Assembly: GCF_015209965.1 (NCBI RefSeq)
Contig: NZ_MU158689.1
Coordinates: forward strand, 326,648 to 390,647
Length of the DNA stretch: 64,000 nucleotides
DNA from: Sphingobacterium pedocola
Lineage (GTDB): Bacteria > Bacteroidota > Bacteroidia > Sphingobacteriales > Sphingobacteriaceae
Reading direction: 5' to 3'
Of this stretch, positions 1-8,143 are shown one piece after another (the stretch's first letter is position 1; each line of letters begins with the position of its first letter). A program made the position numbers and the translations under genes. The notes beneath the pieces are model-generated. The model worked only from the letters and a program-made list of their open reading frames with translations. It made no database searches and was not told the origin of the DNA.

Positions 1-716
1 TTATGGACGATCTTTAAAGTGCGGCGTGCGAACTTTTTATGAAAAAAACTGCTCCAATCATGACCTTTTCTTAATTCGCGCATAAACGCTAAACCGAATA
101 AAACCATACCTAGATATGCTATCGCCGCTGGTTGGTTGGAGATAACGTAAAATCCAAATTGGAGACCAAGATAAATAATAGCTATGGTGCGGAGTCGTAT
201 GTTGCCGATAATAAAAACCCGTATTTCGTAAGTGGGTAATAGCAGTGCCGTGGCACTGATGAGAGCAGCGAGACCAAGAGCATTAGTGTTCAGTTGATTT
301 TCGGGATGATTTGCCAAAAAAGGAATATTCCCTACCAACAGATAGGCAATACCGCCCAGCAACAATCCTGCGATGAAAACATATAAAAATTGTCTTCTAT
401 TAAGGAAGCTTAAAAATATGTTTCCAAACCAATACAACCACAGACAATCAAAAAGTATATTGAACAACCCTTGGTAAATAAAGGGGTGTGTGATTAATGA
501 CCAAGGCTGTGACAAAAACTTAGCAAATGATACTGGAAGGCTAAGCTTGGCAACGACATTATCATATAAATTGCTCGAGACGATGTCCGAAAAACTCAAT
601 AGATCGACAACGTGGGTCAAGACAAATAATACAACCTGTATTGTGATGATATATGGTATAGGAGAAGAGGTAGCATAGGTGTCTCTCCAAAAGGATTTTA
701 AGACATTCTCTTTCAT
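1..716 (-). CDS. Rhomboid-family membrane protein lacking catalytic residues, partial at window edge
   Basis: Reading the minus strand from ATG at 716 gives 238 residues with no stop before the window edge, so the C-terminus is missing. At least five hydrophobic segments and the order of motifs match rhomboids. The oxyanion-loop Asn appears kept (N86), but the position of the GxSG serine holds Asn (N145, context LNTNALG) and the TM6 histidine position holds Tyr (Y201, context AYLGMVLFG). It lies 28 bp downstream of an intact rhomboid gene (745-1473) on the same strand, so the two are probably cotranscribed. Seen: sequence and missing residues. Inferred: a non-proteolytic, iRhom-like role in binding membrane clients. 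The short plus-strand ORF at 490-678 is a shadow. Confidence 0.75.
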   Translation of the reverse strand, partial: MKENVLKSFWRDTYATSSPIPYIITIQVVLFVLTHVVDLLSFSDIVSSNLYDNVVAKLSLPVSFAKFLSQPWSLITHPFIYQGLFNILFDCLWLYWFGNIFLSFLNRRQFLYVFIAGLLLGGIAYLLVGNIPFLANHPENQLNTNALGLAALISATALLLPTYEIRVFIIGNIRLRTIAIIYLGLQFGFYVISNQPAAIAYLGMVLFGLAFMRELRKGHDWSSFFHKKFARRTLKIVH

Positions 717-744
717 ATGCATATCGTTAGATTTTTATACATTA

Positions 745-1473
745 TTAATAATAACCTCTTTTTATTCCCCAAATTTTGATCAAGAGAAAGCCAAATAGAG
801 CCCCACTTACGTGGGCAAGATGCGCAATAGAAGACCCGGATTGAGAGAACCCCAAATATATTTCGATCAAAATTAATCCAGGTACAAAATATTTTGCCTT
901 AATCGGTACAGGAATAAAGAGTAATTGTAATTCTAAATTAGGAAATAGCATCGCGAAAGCGAGCAACAAGCCATAGATTGCTCCTGAGGCACCTACCATG
1001 GGGCCGCTGTAAATTGATACGAGTGTGTTGAAATCCGATTGGGAAAGATGGTTTAGCGATGGACCAGGTATGTATCCAGAAAAGTTCCCTTCGCTATGAT
1101 AAACCATTTGGTGTTTGCCAAACGGAGAACCGAGTATTTCGTTTACTTCCCAAGCCTGAACACCATATTGTAATACCAAGGCGCCTAAACCGCAAATGAT
1201 ATAGTAATTTAAGAATCGTTTGGAACCGAACACCCGCTCAATGATTGGCCCAAACATAACAAGCGCAAACATATTAAAGAAAATGTGACCAATTCCTCCG
1301 TGCATAAACATATAGGTGATAATCTGCCAAATTTGAAAAGAGGGCGAGTCGGGGTAATAAACACCGAATAATTTGTTGGCAGGTTCGAAAATCATTGATC
1401 CCACGAAACAGATAATATTTATAATAAGCAGGTTTTTTACAACCGGTGTTAAATTTGAAAATAGGTTATTCAT
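745..1473 (-). CDS. Rhomboid-family intramembrane serine protease
   Basis: This 242-residue polytopic protein would cleave transmembrane segments of client proteins in the inner membrane. Serine S163 sits in the GASG motif (161-164). The second half of the dyad is H221 in HVSGALFG. An upstream H63/N67 pair matches the HxxxN oxyanion element of GlpG-type rhomboids. Compared with a minimal rhomboid it carries a polar insert at about residues 107-152. The gene starts 17 bp after mutL ends on the same strand and is followed by a catalytically degenerate paralogue (1-716). The substrate is unknown. The family is secure because all catalytic elements are visible. Confidence 0.93.
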   Translation of the reverse strand: MNNLFSNLTPVVKNLLIINIICFVGSMIFEPANKLFGVYYPDSPSFQIWQIITYMFMHGGIGHIFFNMFALVMFGPIIERVFGSKRFLNYYIICGLGALVLQYGVQAWEVNEILGSPFGKHQMVYHSEGNFSGYIPGPSLNHLSQSDFNTLVSIYSGPMVGASGAIYGLLLAFAMLFPNLELQLLFIPVPIKAKYFVPGLILIEIYLGFSQSGSSIAHLAHVSGALFGFLLIKIWGIKRGYY

Positions 1474-1490
1474 ATATAAAGTATAGTGTT

Positions 1491-3359
1491 CTACTGCATT
1501 TTGTCAAATCGTTCCATAAGCTCCTGTAACGTATACGTGATTAACGTTGGTTTTCCATGAACAGATATATTTGGACTTTCACATGCAAATAATTTGTCAA
1601 TCAAATCTGCCATAGATTCATTGTCAAGGGCTGTCCCACTTTTCAACGCGGCACTTTTTGCAAGGCTGCGGGCGAGATTTTCTCTTTTATTAAGCTTTAA
1701 TTCAGACTTATTGTTTTTGAAATCTTCCAAAAGCTGTTCAATAATTTTGGCCTCATTCACGTTGTTACCTAAATCTGCCGGAATTCCATCCACAATATAC
1801 GTAGTTTTTCCGAAAGGTCTCAGTTGAAAGCCTAAGGTATGTAACTCTGGTAAGAGGTCAGTCATCAATTCGAAATCTCCAACACTGAGTTCTACGGTCT
1901 GCGGAAACAAACTTTGTTGGCTCGATCCCTTGTTCTGATCCAATTGTTCTTTGTATTGCTCAAATAAGATGCGTTCGTGTGCCGCTTGCTGATCAATCAA
2001 CAGGAAGCCCGAATGAATTTGAGAAACGATATAGCGGTTGTGAACTTGGAAAAATTGCTTTCTGCTTTCTGACGTTAATATGTTCTTATCGTCAGCTTGA
2101 TCTTTATCAAAAGGGAGTAGGGGGAGCTGTTTTGCAGATTCCTGCTCAGTAATCTGATAGAGCGTGTCCCAATTCTGCGGAATACCGGTCTTTTTTTCTA
2201 ATCCTACAGCATAACTATTGGATCGCGAAGCTGCAGTAGAATAATCGGATTCGAAGGGGTTAAAGTTTGGATTAAACGAAATAGTAGGCATTTGGATCTC
2301 GTCCAACGGCTTCTGTGTGATGAAGTTGGTAAAGCTGGTTTCCTGATTGAAGTCCAAAGAAGGGGCAATATTATATCTTCCTAATGACCTTTTTACTGCG
2401 GATCTTAAAATGGCATAGATGGCTTTTTCGTCTTCGTATTTGATTTCCGTTTTCGTGGGGTGTACGTTTATATCAATTTTTGAGGGGTCAATCTCGATAA
2501 AAAGTACATATAAAGGATACGAGTCTGCTGGTAAGATCTCTTCGTAGGCATTCATAATTGCATGATGCAGGTATGGATCTTTAACGAATCTCTTGTTGAC
2601 AAAGAAAAATTGTTCACCTCGGGTTTTCTTTGCGAATTCGGGCTTTCCTACAAAGCCGCTGACATTAATTATAGTAGTTTCTTCCTCAACCGGAACGAGA
2701 CGTTGATTGTAATTGTTGCCAAAAAGATGAACGATCCGGTGTTTTAGGGTGCCGGCAGTTAAATGGAAAATTTCATTGCCATCACTGTGGAGGCTGAAGA
2801 ATATTTCGGGATGAGCTAGCGCGACGCGTTGAAATTCGTCTACAATGTGACGCATCTCGACGGAATTGCTTTTTAAAAAATTACGCCGAGCGGGTATATT
2901 ATAAAATAAGTTCTTTACTGCAATGCTCGTGCCAGTCGATAAGGATTCGGGATATTGGTCTATGACTTTGGACCCTTCAATCTGTATAATTGTTCCAAGT
3001 TCGTCTGCCTCACGCCGGGTTTTGAGCTCAACTTGTGAAATGGCGGCAATGGATGCCATAGCTTCGCCACGAAAGCCCATCGTACGGATGGCAAATAAAT
3101 CTTCTGCTTTTCGAATTTTGCTTGTAGCATGTCGTTCAAAGCAAAGTCGAGCATCTGTTAAGCTCATTCCGGAACCGTCATCAATTACCTGGATCAACGC
3201 TTTTCCTGCTTCTCTGACTATAAGTTTAATCCGATGGGCTCCTGCGTCAATAGCGTTTTCTATCAATTCTTTAACTGCAGAGGCGGGTCGCTGAACGACT
3301 TCGCCTGCAGCAATTTGATTAGCGACTGAATCTGGTAGTAATTGTATAATATCAGACAT
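1491..3359 (-). CDS. mutL: DNA mismatch repair protein MutL
   Basis: MutL couples mismatch recognition by MutS to strand removal. The 622-residue product has the N-terminal GHKL ATPase: Glu/Asn motif (ELIENAIDAGA, about 32-42), DDGSGM, and the FRGEAMASI lid motif. A linker of low conservation covers about 330-430, and a C-terminal dimerisation domain follows. The endonuclease-type motif is altered: IDQQAAHERILFE near residue 455 has Gln where DQHA(X)2E(X)4E has His, and the zinc-site Cys of the CPHGRP-type motif is replaced (ISVHGKP). Nicking activity is therefore uncertain. The gene heads the minus-strand rhomboid cluster; a 13-bp hairpin lies upstream at 3427-3460. Confidence 0.97.
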   Translation of the reverse strand: MSDIIQLLPDSVANQIAAGEVVQRPASAVKELIENAIDAGAHRIKLIVREAGKALIQVIDDGSGMSLTDARLCFERHATSKIRKAEDLFAIRTMGFRGEAMASIAAISQVELKTRREADELGTIIQIEGSKVIDQYPESLSTGTSIAVKNLFYNIPARRNFLKSNSVEMRHIVDEFQRVALAHPEIFFSLHSDGNEIFHLTAGTLKHRIVHLFGNNYNQRLVPVEEETTIINVSGFVGKPEFAKKTRGEQFFFVNKRFVKDPYLHHAIMNAYEEILPADSYPLYVLFIEIDPSKIDINVHPTKTEIKYEDEKAIYAILRSAVKRSLGRYNIAPSLDFNQETSFTNFITQKPLDEIQMPTISFNPNFNPFESDYSTAASRSNSYAVGLEKKTGIPQNWDTLYQITEQESAKQLPLLPFDKDQADDKNILTSESRKQFFQVHNRYIVSQIHSGFLLIDQQAAHERILFEQYKEQLDQNKGSSQQSLFPQTVELSVGDFELMTDLLPELHTLGFQLRPFGKTTYIVDGIPADLGNNVNEAKIIEQLLEDFKNNKSELKLNKRENLARSLAKSAALKSGTALDNESMADLIDKLFACESPNISVHGKPTLITYTLQELMERFDKMQ

Positions 3360-3426
3360 ACAGTTGCGAAGTTACGAAAAAAACCTTCATCTTGCCTAGG
3401 GCAGGTTAGCACATCCGTCTTTGGAG

Positions 3427-3460
3427 AACCGCGAATTCATTTATGCGTGAATTCGCGGTT
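3427..3460. terminator. Perfect 13-bp hairpin between lrp-like gene and mutL
   Basis: Arms at 3427-3439 (AACCGCGAATTCA) and 3448-3460 are exact inverse complements around an 8-nt loop. It begins 8 bp past the stop of the Lrp-type gene on the minus strand and about 70 bp upstream of mutL. There is no clear U-tract on either side, so termination is plausible but not shown. It could also act as an mRNA 3'-end stabiliser. Confidence 0.5.
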
Positions 3461-3467
3461 AGGTATT

Positions 3468-3938
3468 TTACAACGTAATTTGCCTCTTTATACTTTCTTC
3501 TAGAGAGATAATTGTTTCCGTGCGCTGTATTCCTTTCAATCCTTGGATGTCTTCGTTTAATACTTTGCGCAAATGGGCGGTGTCACGACATACTATTTTG
3601 GCAAACATACTGTATTGTCCCGTGCAATAATGTAATTCTACTACTTCTTTTACCTGCCGTAATTGTTCGACGGCATCAGAATATTGCGAGCCTTTTTCTA
3701 GATAGATGCCGAGAAAGGCTGTTATGTCAAATCCAACCTTCTGAGGGTTGATAATTAGGTTTGATCCATGTATTATTCCTAATTCTTCCATCTTTTTCAT
3801 GCGAACATGTATAGTTCCTCCAGAAACTATTAGTTTTTTTGCTATTTCTGTGTATGGAATTGATGAATCTTCCATTAAAATTGATAAAATTTGGACATCT
3901 AAATTGTCTAAATCGTAATTTGTGTAGTTTTTCTCCAT
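3468..3938 (-). CDS. Lrp/AsnC-family transcriptional regulator
   Basis: The 156-residue protein has an N-terminal AsnC-type winged helix (about 12-65: ILSILMEDSSIPYTEIAKKL, then SGGTIHVRMKKMEELGII) and a C-terminal RAM/AsnC ligand-binding domain (about 75-150). Such proteins form octamers or larger discs and sense amino acids. Length and domain order are normal for the family. The gene is monocistronic and faces away from a candidate small RNA (4052-4171) and an unknown gene at 4358. The A+T-rich 110 bp upstream of the start may hold its own operator, since autoregulation is common in this family. The effector cannot be read from the sequence. Confidence 0.93.
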   Translation of the reverse strand: MEKNYTNYDLDNLDVQILSILMEDSSIPYTEIAKKLIVSGGTIHVRMKKMEELGIIHGSNLIINPQKVGFDITAFLGIYLEKGSQYSDAVEQLRQVKEVVELHYCTGQYSMFAKIVCRDTAHLRKVLNEDIQGLKGIQRTETIISLEESIKRQITL

Positions 3939-4014
3939 GAAAATGGTCTTATTTTGGTATAAAATCCTATTTTTTTTAAAAAGTATAAAAAATTTGCAAA
4001 TATTTCATATAAAA

Positions 4015-4046
4015 TTTGCAAATAATTGTTTGTTTGTGTATATTTG
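4015..4046 (+). promoter_or_regulatory. Consensus Bacteroidetes promoter driving candidate small RNA
   Basis: TTTG at 4015-4018 is followed after exactly 20 bp by TATATTTG at 4039-4046. This is a full match to the Bacteroidetes primary-sigma pattern (TTTG, 19-21 bp, TAnnTTTG). The predicted start is about 4052. The first downstream coding gene begins at 4358, beyond an intrinsic terminator. Confidence 0.6.
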
Positions 4047-4051
4047 TTTTA

Positions 4052-4171
4052 TCAAAAGAGATGAAATGATGATAATCTCTTAAAAAAATGCATGTTACTC
4101 CCTCAAAATAACATAGGTTTATAATTGGTTAGCGTTGAAGCTCTTCGCCCGGAGAGCTTCTTCTTTTTTTT
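4052..4171 (+). ncRNA. Candidate small RNA or leader transcript of about 120 nt
   Basis: The transcript predicted from the promoter at 4015-4046 folds into three hairpins: 4056-4062/4075-4081, 4092-4097/4109-4114 with a C-rich loop (CTCCCTCAAAA), and a terminator stem 4137-4144/4153-4160 followed by TTCTTTTTTTT. Only a five-residue micro-ORF (MMIIS, from 4069) is present. A C-rich unpaired loop is a common trait of trans-acting small RNAs. An attenuator-type leader is the alternative, but the next gene is 190 bp away and is not an amino-acid biosynthesis gene. It does not resemble SRP RNA, tmRNA or tRNA. Confidence 0.5.
4137..4171 (+). terminator. Intrinsic terminator of candidate small RNA
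   Basis: An 8-bp perfect stem (GAAGCTCT at 4137-4144 with AGAGCTTC at 4153-4160) and an 8-nt loop are followed by an 11-nt T-rich tract. This is the strongest rho-independent terminator of the first 5 kb, and no coding gene precedes it on the plus strand. Confidence 0.8.
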
Positions 4172-4357
4172 GTCCAATCATTCACCTTTAATTGTCATTA
4201 AGATTTTTGCAAAAATAACAACAAAATTCGTTAAATGTTTTCTATTTTCTTAGAAAAAAGGTTTCAAAATTGTAAATTTTTTAGGATATACGCATGTTTA
4301 CGCTTTAACGCCTGTTAAATAATTTGTATCTTTAGCTTAGTTAATTCGTTTTAATTT

Positions 4358-5401
4358 ATGGAAGTCGAAGATGTAAAGATATCTAGAAAGAAGCCGATCT
4401 ACCCCGTAGGGCCCGGGTTGTTTAAATATCTCAAGTTGTACCAACGAGATGGGAAACTTCCTATGTCTTATTTTGACCTGTTGAATTTTCAGGAGACGGT
4501 ACCGGTTATGGATAAGTTTGGACAGGATACTTTTTGGGAAACACCTCTTTATCCACCCTATCTTCAAGGTCAATTATACGATGGCTTAAAAATAATTTAC
4601 GCTCAACTTAAAGCCTCAGGAAATACGCGAATTGTCGAACATAAAATTATTGATCGCATAGAGTATTGTGCTTTCGGGAATACGCGACCTTTTCGAATCC
4701 GAATTGTTAATCGTTTGAATGATGTGTACGATTATTTCTACATTAAACAGGCGGATGCATCGCGGATATATGGATTGGAATTGGAGGAGATTTTGTCACC
4801 TAACCAGGTGAACTATATATACGATCGGGATACGTTGGTAGAGGAGCATATTGTAGGTATACCTGGAGATTTATTTAGTAAGGGGAGGATGTATACGCCT
4901 GATTATAATCAAACACGTATTGCCAAAGAGTTTGTGAAATTTAACGAACGCTGTATCATTTCCTTGTTAGGGGATATGCGTGCTTATAATTTTGTTATGC
5001 AAATCACACCTGACTTTGATGATTTTCAATTTCGGATTCGAGCAATTGATTTTGACCAACAATTTTATGAAGGTAATTCTAAGGTATATATGCCGCAGTT
5101 TTTTAAAGAGAACCTTCCCTATGTAAAACTGTCTATGGAATACCTGACTGAAAAGACAGTATTGCAATATCAGCAGGAAGAACGTTCTTCTATTGTACAT
5201 CGGGTACGTAGCGAACGTCACCGTATTAAAGATTTACGGGATGCTTCTAAAACACAGCAATTATCTACAGAAGAAAATATTAAACAACTCAGAGAAGGGT
5301 ATGCGATATTTCACCAAAATGAAAATTACCATAAATGTAAAACGATGACGGATATTGTTGAACTGAATGTTAAAAACGTCATTCGCCAAGTCAAGCTTTA
5401 G
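4358..5401 (+). CDS. Uncharacterised protein with protein-kinase-fold motifs
   Basis: I do not recognise this 347-residue family. It is soluble, with no signal peptide or membrane segment. Residues about 110-240 follow a kinase-like order: K130 in YFYIK, Glu at 141-144 (ELEE), a hinge-like EEHIVGIPG (162-170), GDMRAYNF with D206 and N211 resembling the HGDxxxxN catalytic loop of aminoglycoside and choline kinases, and IDFDQQF with D231/D233 resembling the metal-binding Asp. The C-terminal 90 residues are charged and helical. It stands alone, ending 4 bp inside convergent ruvC. A weak promoter-like TATCTTTA lies at about 4326-4333. Kinase activity is inference only. Confidence 0.7.
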   Translation: MEVEDVKISRKKPIYPVGPGLFKYLKLYQRDGKLPMSYFDLLNFQETVPVMDKFGQDTFWETPLYPPYLQGQLYDGLKIIYAQLKASGNTRIVEHKIIDRIEYCAFGNTRPFRIRIVNRLNDVYDYFYIKQADASRIYGLELEEILSPNQVNYIYDRDTLVEEHIVGIPGDLFSKGRMYTPDYNQTRIAKEFVKFNERCIISLLGDMRAYNFVMQITPDFDDFQFRIRAIDFDQQFYEGNSKVYMPQFFKENLPYVKLSMEYLTEKTVLQYQQEERSSIVHRVRSERHRIKDLRDASKTQQLSTEENIKQLREGYAIFHQNENYHKCKTMTDIVELNVKNVIRQVKL

Positions 5402-5961
5402 CGAATACGCTTTTCGTTATCTTTTACAAAGGCTGCCCATCCGGAGTAGGATTTGCCTCTAGTGGTCGTTTTTTGTTGGAAGGAATGGCAAACCGCTACC
5501 GCTAGGCCGTCTGTAGCATCTAGAAATTCGGGAGTTTCTTTAAATCCCAAGAGCGTTTGTAGCATAGCCGCCACCTGTTCTTTGCTGGCGTTGCCATGTC
5601 CCGTCACGGATTGTTTGATTTTACGGGGGGAATATTCAAATATAGGGATGTCGAAATTCAAGGCTGCCGCCATCGCTACTCCTTGCGCGCGACCTAATTT
5701 CAACATGACCTGAATATTTTTGCCATAAAAAGGTGCCTCTAAAGCGACACAATCTGGTTTATATTGTTCAATCAGCGCAGTTGTTTTTTTGAAGATGCGT
5801 TGTAGTTTCAATCCATGGTCATCCAGATGGTTCATTTTGATTACACCTAAAGTTTCTAACGTAATTTTACTCCCTAGTTCTTTTATGATACCGTAACCTA
5901 ATACAGCTGTCCCGGGGTCGATGCCTAGTATGATTCTTTCCTTCGCTTTCTCCATTTGCAT
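5398..5961 (-). CDS. ruvC: Holliday junction resolvase RuvC
   Basis: The 187-residue endonuclease cuts four-way junctions during recombinational repair, working with RuvAB (not in this window). The acidic catalytic set is visible: Asp in ILGIDPGTAVLGYG near the N-terminus, Glu in VALEAPFYGKN, and the C-terminal pair in LDATDGLAVAVCH. The length is typical. The start is ATG at 5961; a second Met two codons later would serve equally. Its 3' end overlaps the convergent gene at 4358-5401 by 4 bp, so the two transcripts must read into each other. Confidence 0.97.
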   Translation of the reverse strand: MQMEKAKERIILGIDPGTAVLGYGIIKELGSKITLETLGVIKMNHLDDHGLKLQRIFKKTTALIEQYKPDCVALEAPFYGKNIQVMLKLGRAQGVAMAAALNFDIPIFEYSPRKIKQSVTGHGNASKEQVAAMLQTLLGFKETPEFLDATDGLAVAVCHSFQQKTTTRGKSYSGWAAFVKDNEKRIR

Positions 5962-6054
5962 AGTGCAATATTACGTAAATAGATGCGCTGTTTTCTAATA
6001 TCTCTATCTAATTACATAAATTTTAGTAAAATTGTGCTTTGATTTGAAAAAGCG

Positions 6055-7029
6055 TTGACTAAAAGCCAGAAAAAATATCTCAATTACTGCATTAAGATTG
6101 CCATCGTAGGATTGGCATTTTGGTTTATTTACAGTAAAGTCAATAATCAACAAAGCCTCGCTGAATTTAAAAGTTTACTCTCTGGAGTGGATACAGATAC
6201 CATGTATTGGACAATGGCCTTGATCATACTCTTAATGTTGGTGAATTGGTTTTTGGAAGTAGTAAAGTGGATCTTTTTAAGCCGGGGTATCGAAAAGATA
6301 GGTTTTTGGAAAGCGACAAAGTCGGTCTTCTGTGGTTTGACTTGGGCTATTTTTACACCCAATCGAATCGGGGAATATGGCGGCCGTGTACTTTTACTGA
6401 AACCAGAGAACAGAGCTAAGGGGGCAGTGGCAATGGGTGTGGGTCTTTTTGGTCAGCTGGTGTTAACCAGTGTTTTTGGTGCGTTGAGTATCGCTTGGTT
6501 TGTTTCTACTTTTCTAGAAACGCCGATGTCCGTTACTTTCGGTGTTTGGGTTATTGCGCTAATCTATGCCTCGGCTTTTATCATCCTTTATTTTAATGTG
6601 CATTGGATAGACTATATAGTTGGTAAAATAAAAGTCTTGGATAAGGTGAAATCTTTTTTTTCTATACTGGAAAATTTTACCAAGAAAGAATTGTTGCGGG
6701 TATTGTTAATTTCTACGGCACGCTTTTTTATTTTTACTTCGCAGTACGTGATCCTTATGTTGGTCTTTTTGCCGGAATTACCTTTTTTTTCTATGGTATT
6801 GATGATTTTTATCCTTTTCTTTGTGCAATCTGCTGTCCCTTCTTTGGATATATTTGATTTTAGTGTCCGCAGTTTCGTAGCAAGTAATTTGTATAGTTAC
6901 ATTACCACACAGGAGATTGCTGTAATGGCTATCGTTTCTTGTATCTGGTTTGTTAATCTGATATTACCGGCTATTATTGGTTCTTTTTTTGTGTTGAATG
7001 TAAATTATTTAGGTGACAACAATTCTTAA
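6055..7029 (+). CDS. LPG-synthase TM-type (flippase-like) integral membrane protein
   Basis: The 324-residue protein has roughly eight transmembrane helices and the signature of the lysylphosphatidylglycerol-synthase membrane region: VNWFLEVVKW, FTPNRIGEYGGR and a long hydrophobic C-terminal half. Stand-alone members of this family are thought to move lipids or lipid-linked sugars; it lacks the aminoacyltransferase domain of MprF. Translation starts at TTG 6055, since no in-frame ATG gives the full first helix. It overlaps the following glycosyltransferase by 17 bp, which points to coupled translation and a shared lipid or glycolipid pathway. A paralogue is at 12633-13562. Confidence 0.85.
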   Translation: MTKSQKKYLNYCIKIAIVGLAFWFIYSKVNNQQSLAEFKSLLSGVDTDTMYWTMALIILLMLVNWFLEVVKWIFLSRGIEKIGFWKATKSVFCGLTWAIFTPNRIGEYGGRVLLLKPENRAKGAVAMGVGLFGQLVLTSVFGALSIAWFVSTFLETPMSVTFGVWVIALIYASAFIILYFNVHWIDYIVGKIKVLDKVKSFFSILENFTKKELLRVLLISTARFFIFTSQYVILMLVFLPELPFFSMVLMIFILFFVQSAVPSLDIFDFSVRSFVASNLYSYITTQEIAVMAIVSCIWFVNLILPAIIGSFFVLNVNYLGDNNS

Positions 7030-8143
7030 TTCTATATTAATCTTATTTGCAGGGATCTATGTTTTATTAGTTCTCTTCATGCGAAAAGGGTGGTCGGGTA
7101 TTCCTTTTTTCTACTCTTCAAAAGATGTTGGTACGCGTGTGTCAATTTTAATCGCAGCGCGGAATGAAGAGCAAAATATAGCACGCACGATTGACTGTTT
7201 ATTGGCTCAGGAGTTTCCAAGATCCCTTCTCGAAATCATTGTTGTCGACGATCATTCGACCGATCGTACTTCTGCCATCGTGTCTTCTTATGCTGATCGG
7301 GGCGTTCAGCTGATTCGTCTTAATGTCGGAGATACCATGAATTCGTATAAAAAATATGCAATCAGTCAGGCGATTGAAAAGTCTCAAGGAGAGATCATCG
7401 TGACAACAGATGCAGATTGTAGAATGGGGCCGAATTGGTTGAAAACTATTGTGCAGTATTTTGAGGAGCACCAATCGTATATGGTTTCTTCTCCGGTGAT
7501 CTATTCTGAAGAGAAGAGTTTCTTTGAAGAACTGCAGACATTGGAATTTCTGTATCTGATTGGATTGGGGGCTGCGGGTATTGGAAATGGAACTCCTACT
7601 ACTTGTAACGGTGCAAACCTGGCCTACCGCAGGGATGTGTTTTATGAAATGGGCGGGTTCAACGGTATTGATGAGCTGGCTTCTGGAGATGATGAGCTTT
7701 TTTTGCATAAAGTAGCGGAAAAATATGCCGACAGGATCGGTTTTTGTAAAGCTATAGCAGCTATCGTATATACAGATGCCAAACCTGATTTACGGTCTTT
7801 TATCAGTCAGCGTAAACGTTGGGCGTCGAAAAGTACAAAATATAAAGACAAGAAAGTTGTTTTTCTGGGTGTAACGATTTGGTTTTTTAACCTAGCTTTA
7901 ATCGCTTCCTTGTTCTATTTTATCTTTCAATTACCGTATTGCAATTGGGTTTTATTAACAGCTTTCGCATTGAAGATAATGGCGGAGGGTCTGTTTATGA
8001 TCCCGCTTACCAATTTCGCAGAACGTACTTCATTGTTGAAATTCTTGCCCTTATTATCAATTGTACATTCTTTTTACATTGTGTATATCGGTCTTGCGGG
8101 AAATATCGGTAAATATGATTGGAAAGGCCGAAACGTGAATTAA
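7013..8143 (+). CDS. Membrane-anchored family 2 glycosyltransferase
   Basis: The 376-residue processive-type GT2 has an N-terminal membrane helix (about 5-22), the nucleotide-sugar site (VVDDHSTDRT, 78-86), a DxD motif (D133/D135 in TTDADC), the acceptor-base region (GDDE, 225-228) and the QxxRW motif (Q266-W270, QRKRW). Two or three C-terminal helices follow. The sugar donor and product are unknown; related proteins make glycolipids or polysaccharides. It starts at GTG 7013 inside the preceding membrane gene and ends 4 bp inside convergent plsC. Confidence 0.9.
   Translation: MTTILNSILILFAGIYVLLVLFMRKGWSGIPFFYSSKDVGTRVSILIAARNEEQNIARTIDCLLAQEFPRSLLEIIVVDDHSTDRTSAIVSSYADRGVQLIRLNVGDTMNSYKKYAISQAIEKSQGEIIVTTDADCRMGPNWLKTIVQYFEEHQSYMVSSPVIYSEEKSFFEELQTLEFLYLIGLGAAGIGNGTPTTCNGANLAYRRDVFYEMGGFNGIDELASGDDELFLHKVAEKYADRIGFCKAIAAIVYTDAKPDLRSFISQRKRWASKSTKYKDKKVVFLGVTIWFFNLALIASLFYFIFQLPYCNWVLLTAFALKIMAEGLFMIPLTNFAERTSLLKFLPLLSIVHSFYIVYIGLAGNIGKYDWKGRNVN

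Noticed and set aside
490..678. Plus-strand 62-codon frame
   Set aside because: It lies fully inside the antisense rhomboid-like gene, whose reading gives a coherent membrane protein.
2923..3294. 123-codon plus-strand frame
   Set aside because: Shadow of mutL; the mutL frame carries the conserved ATPase motifs.
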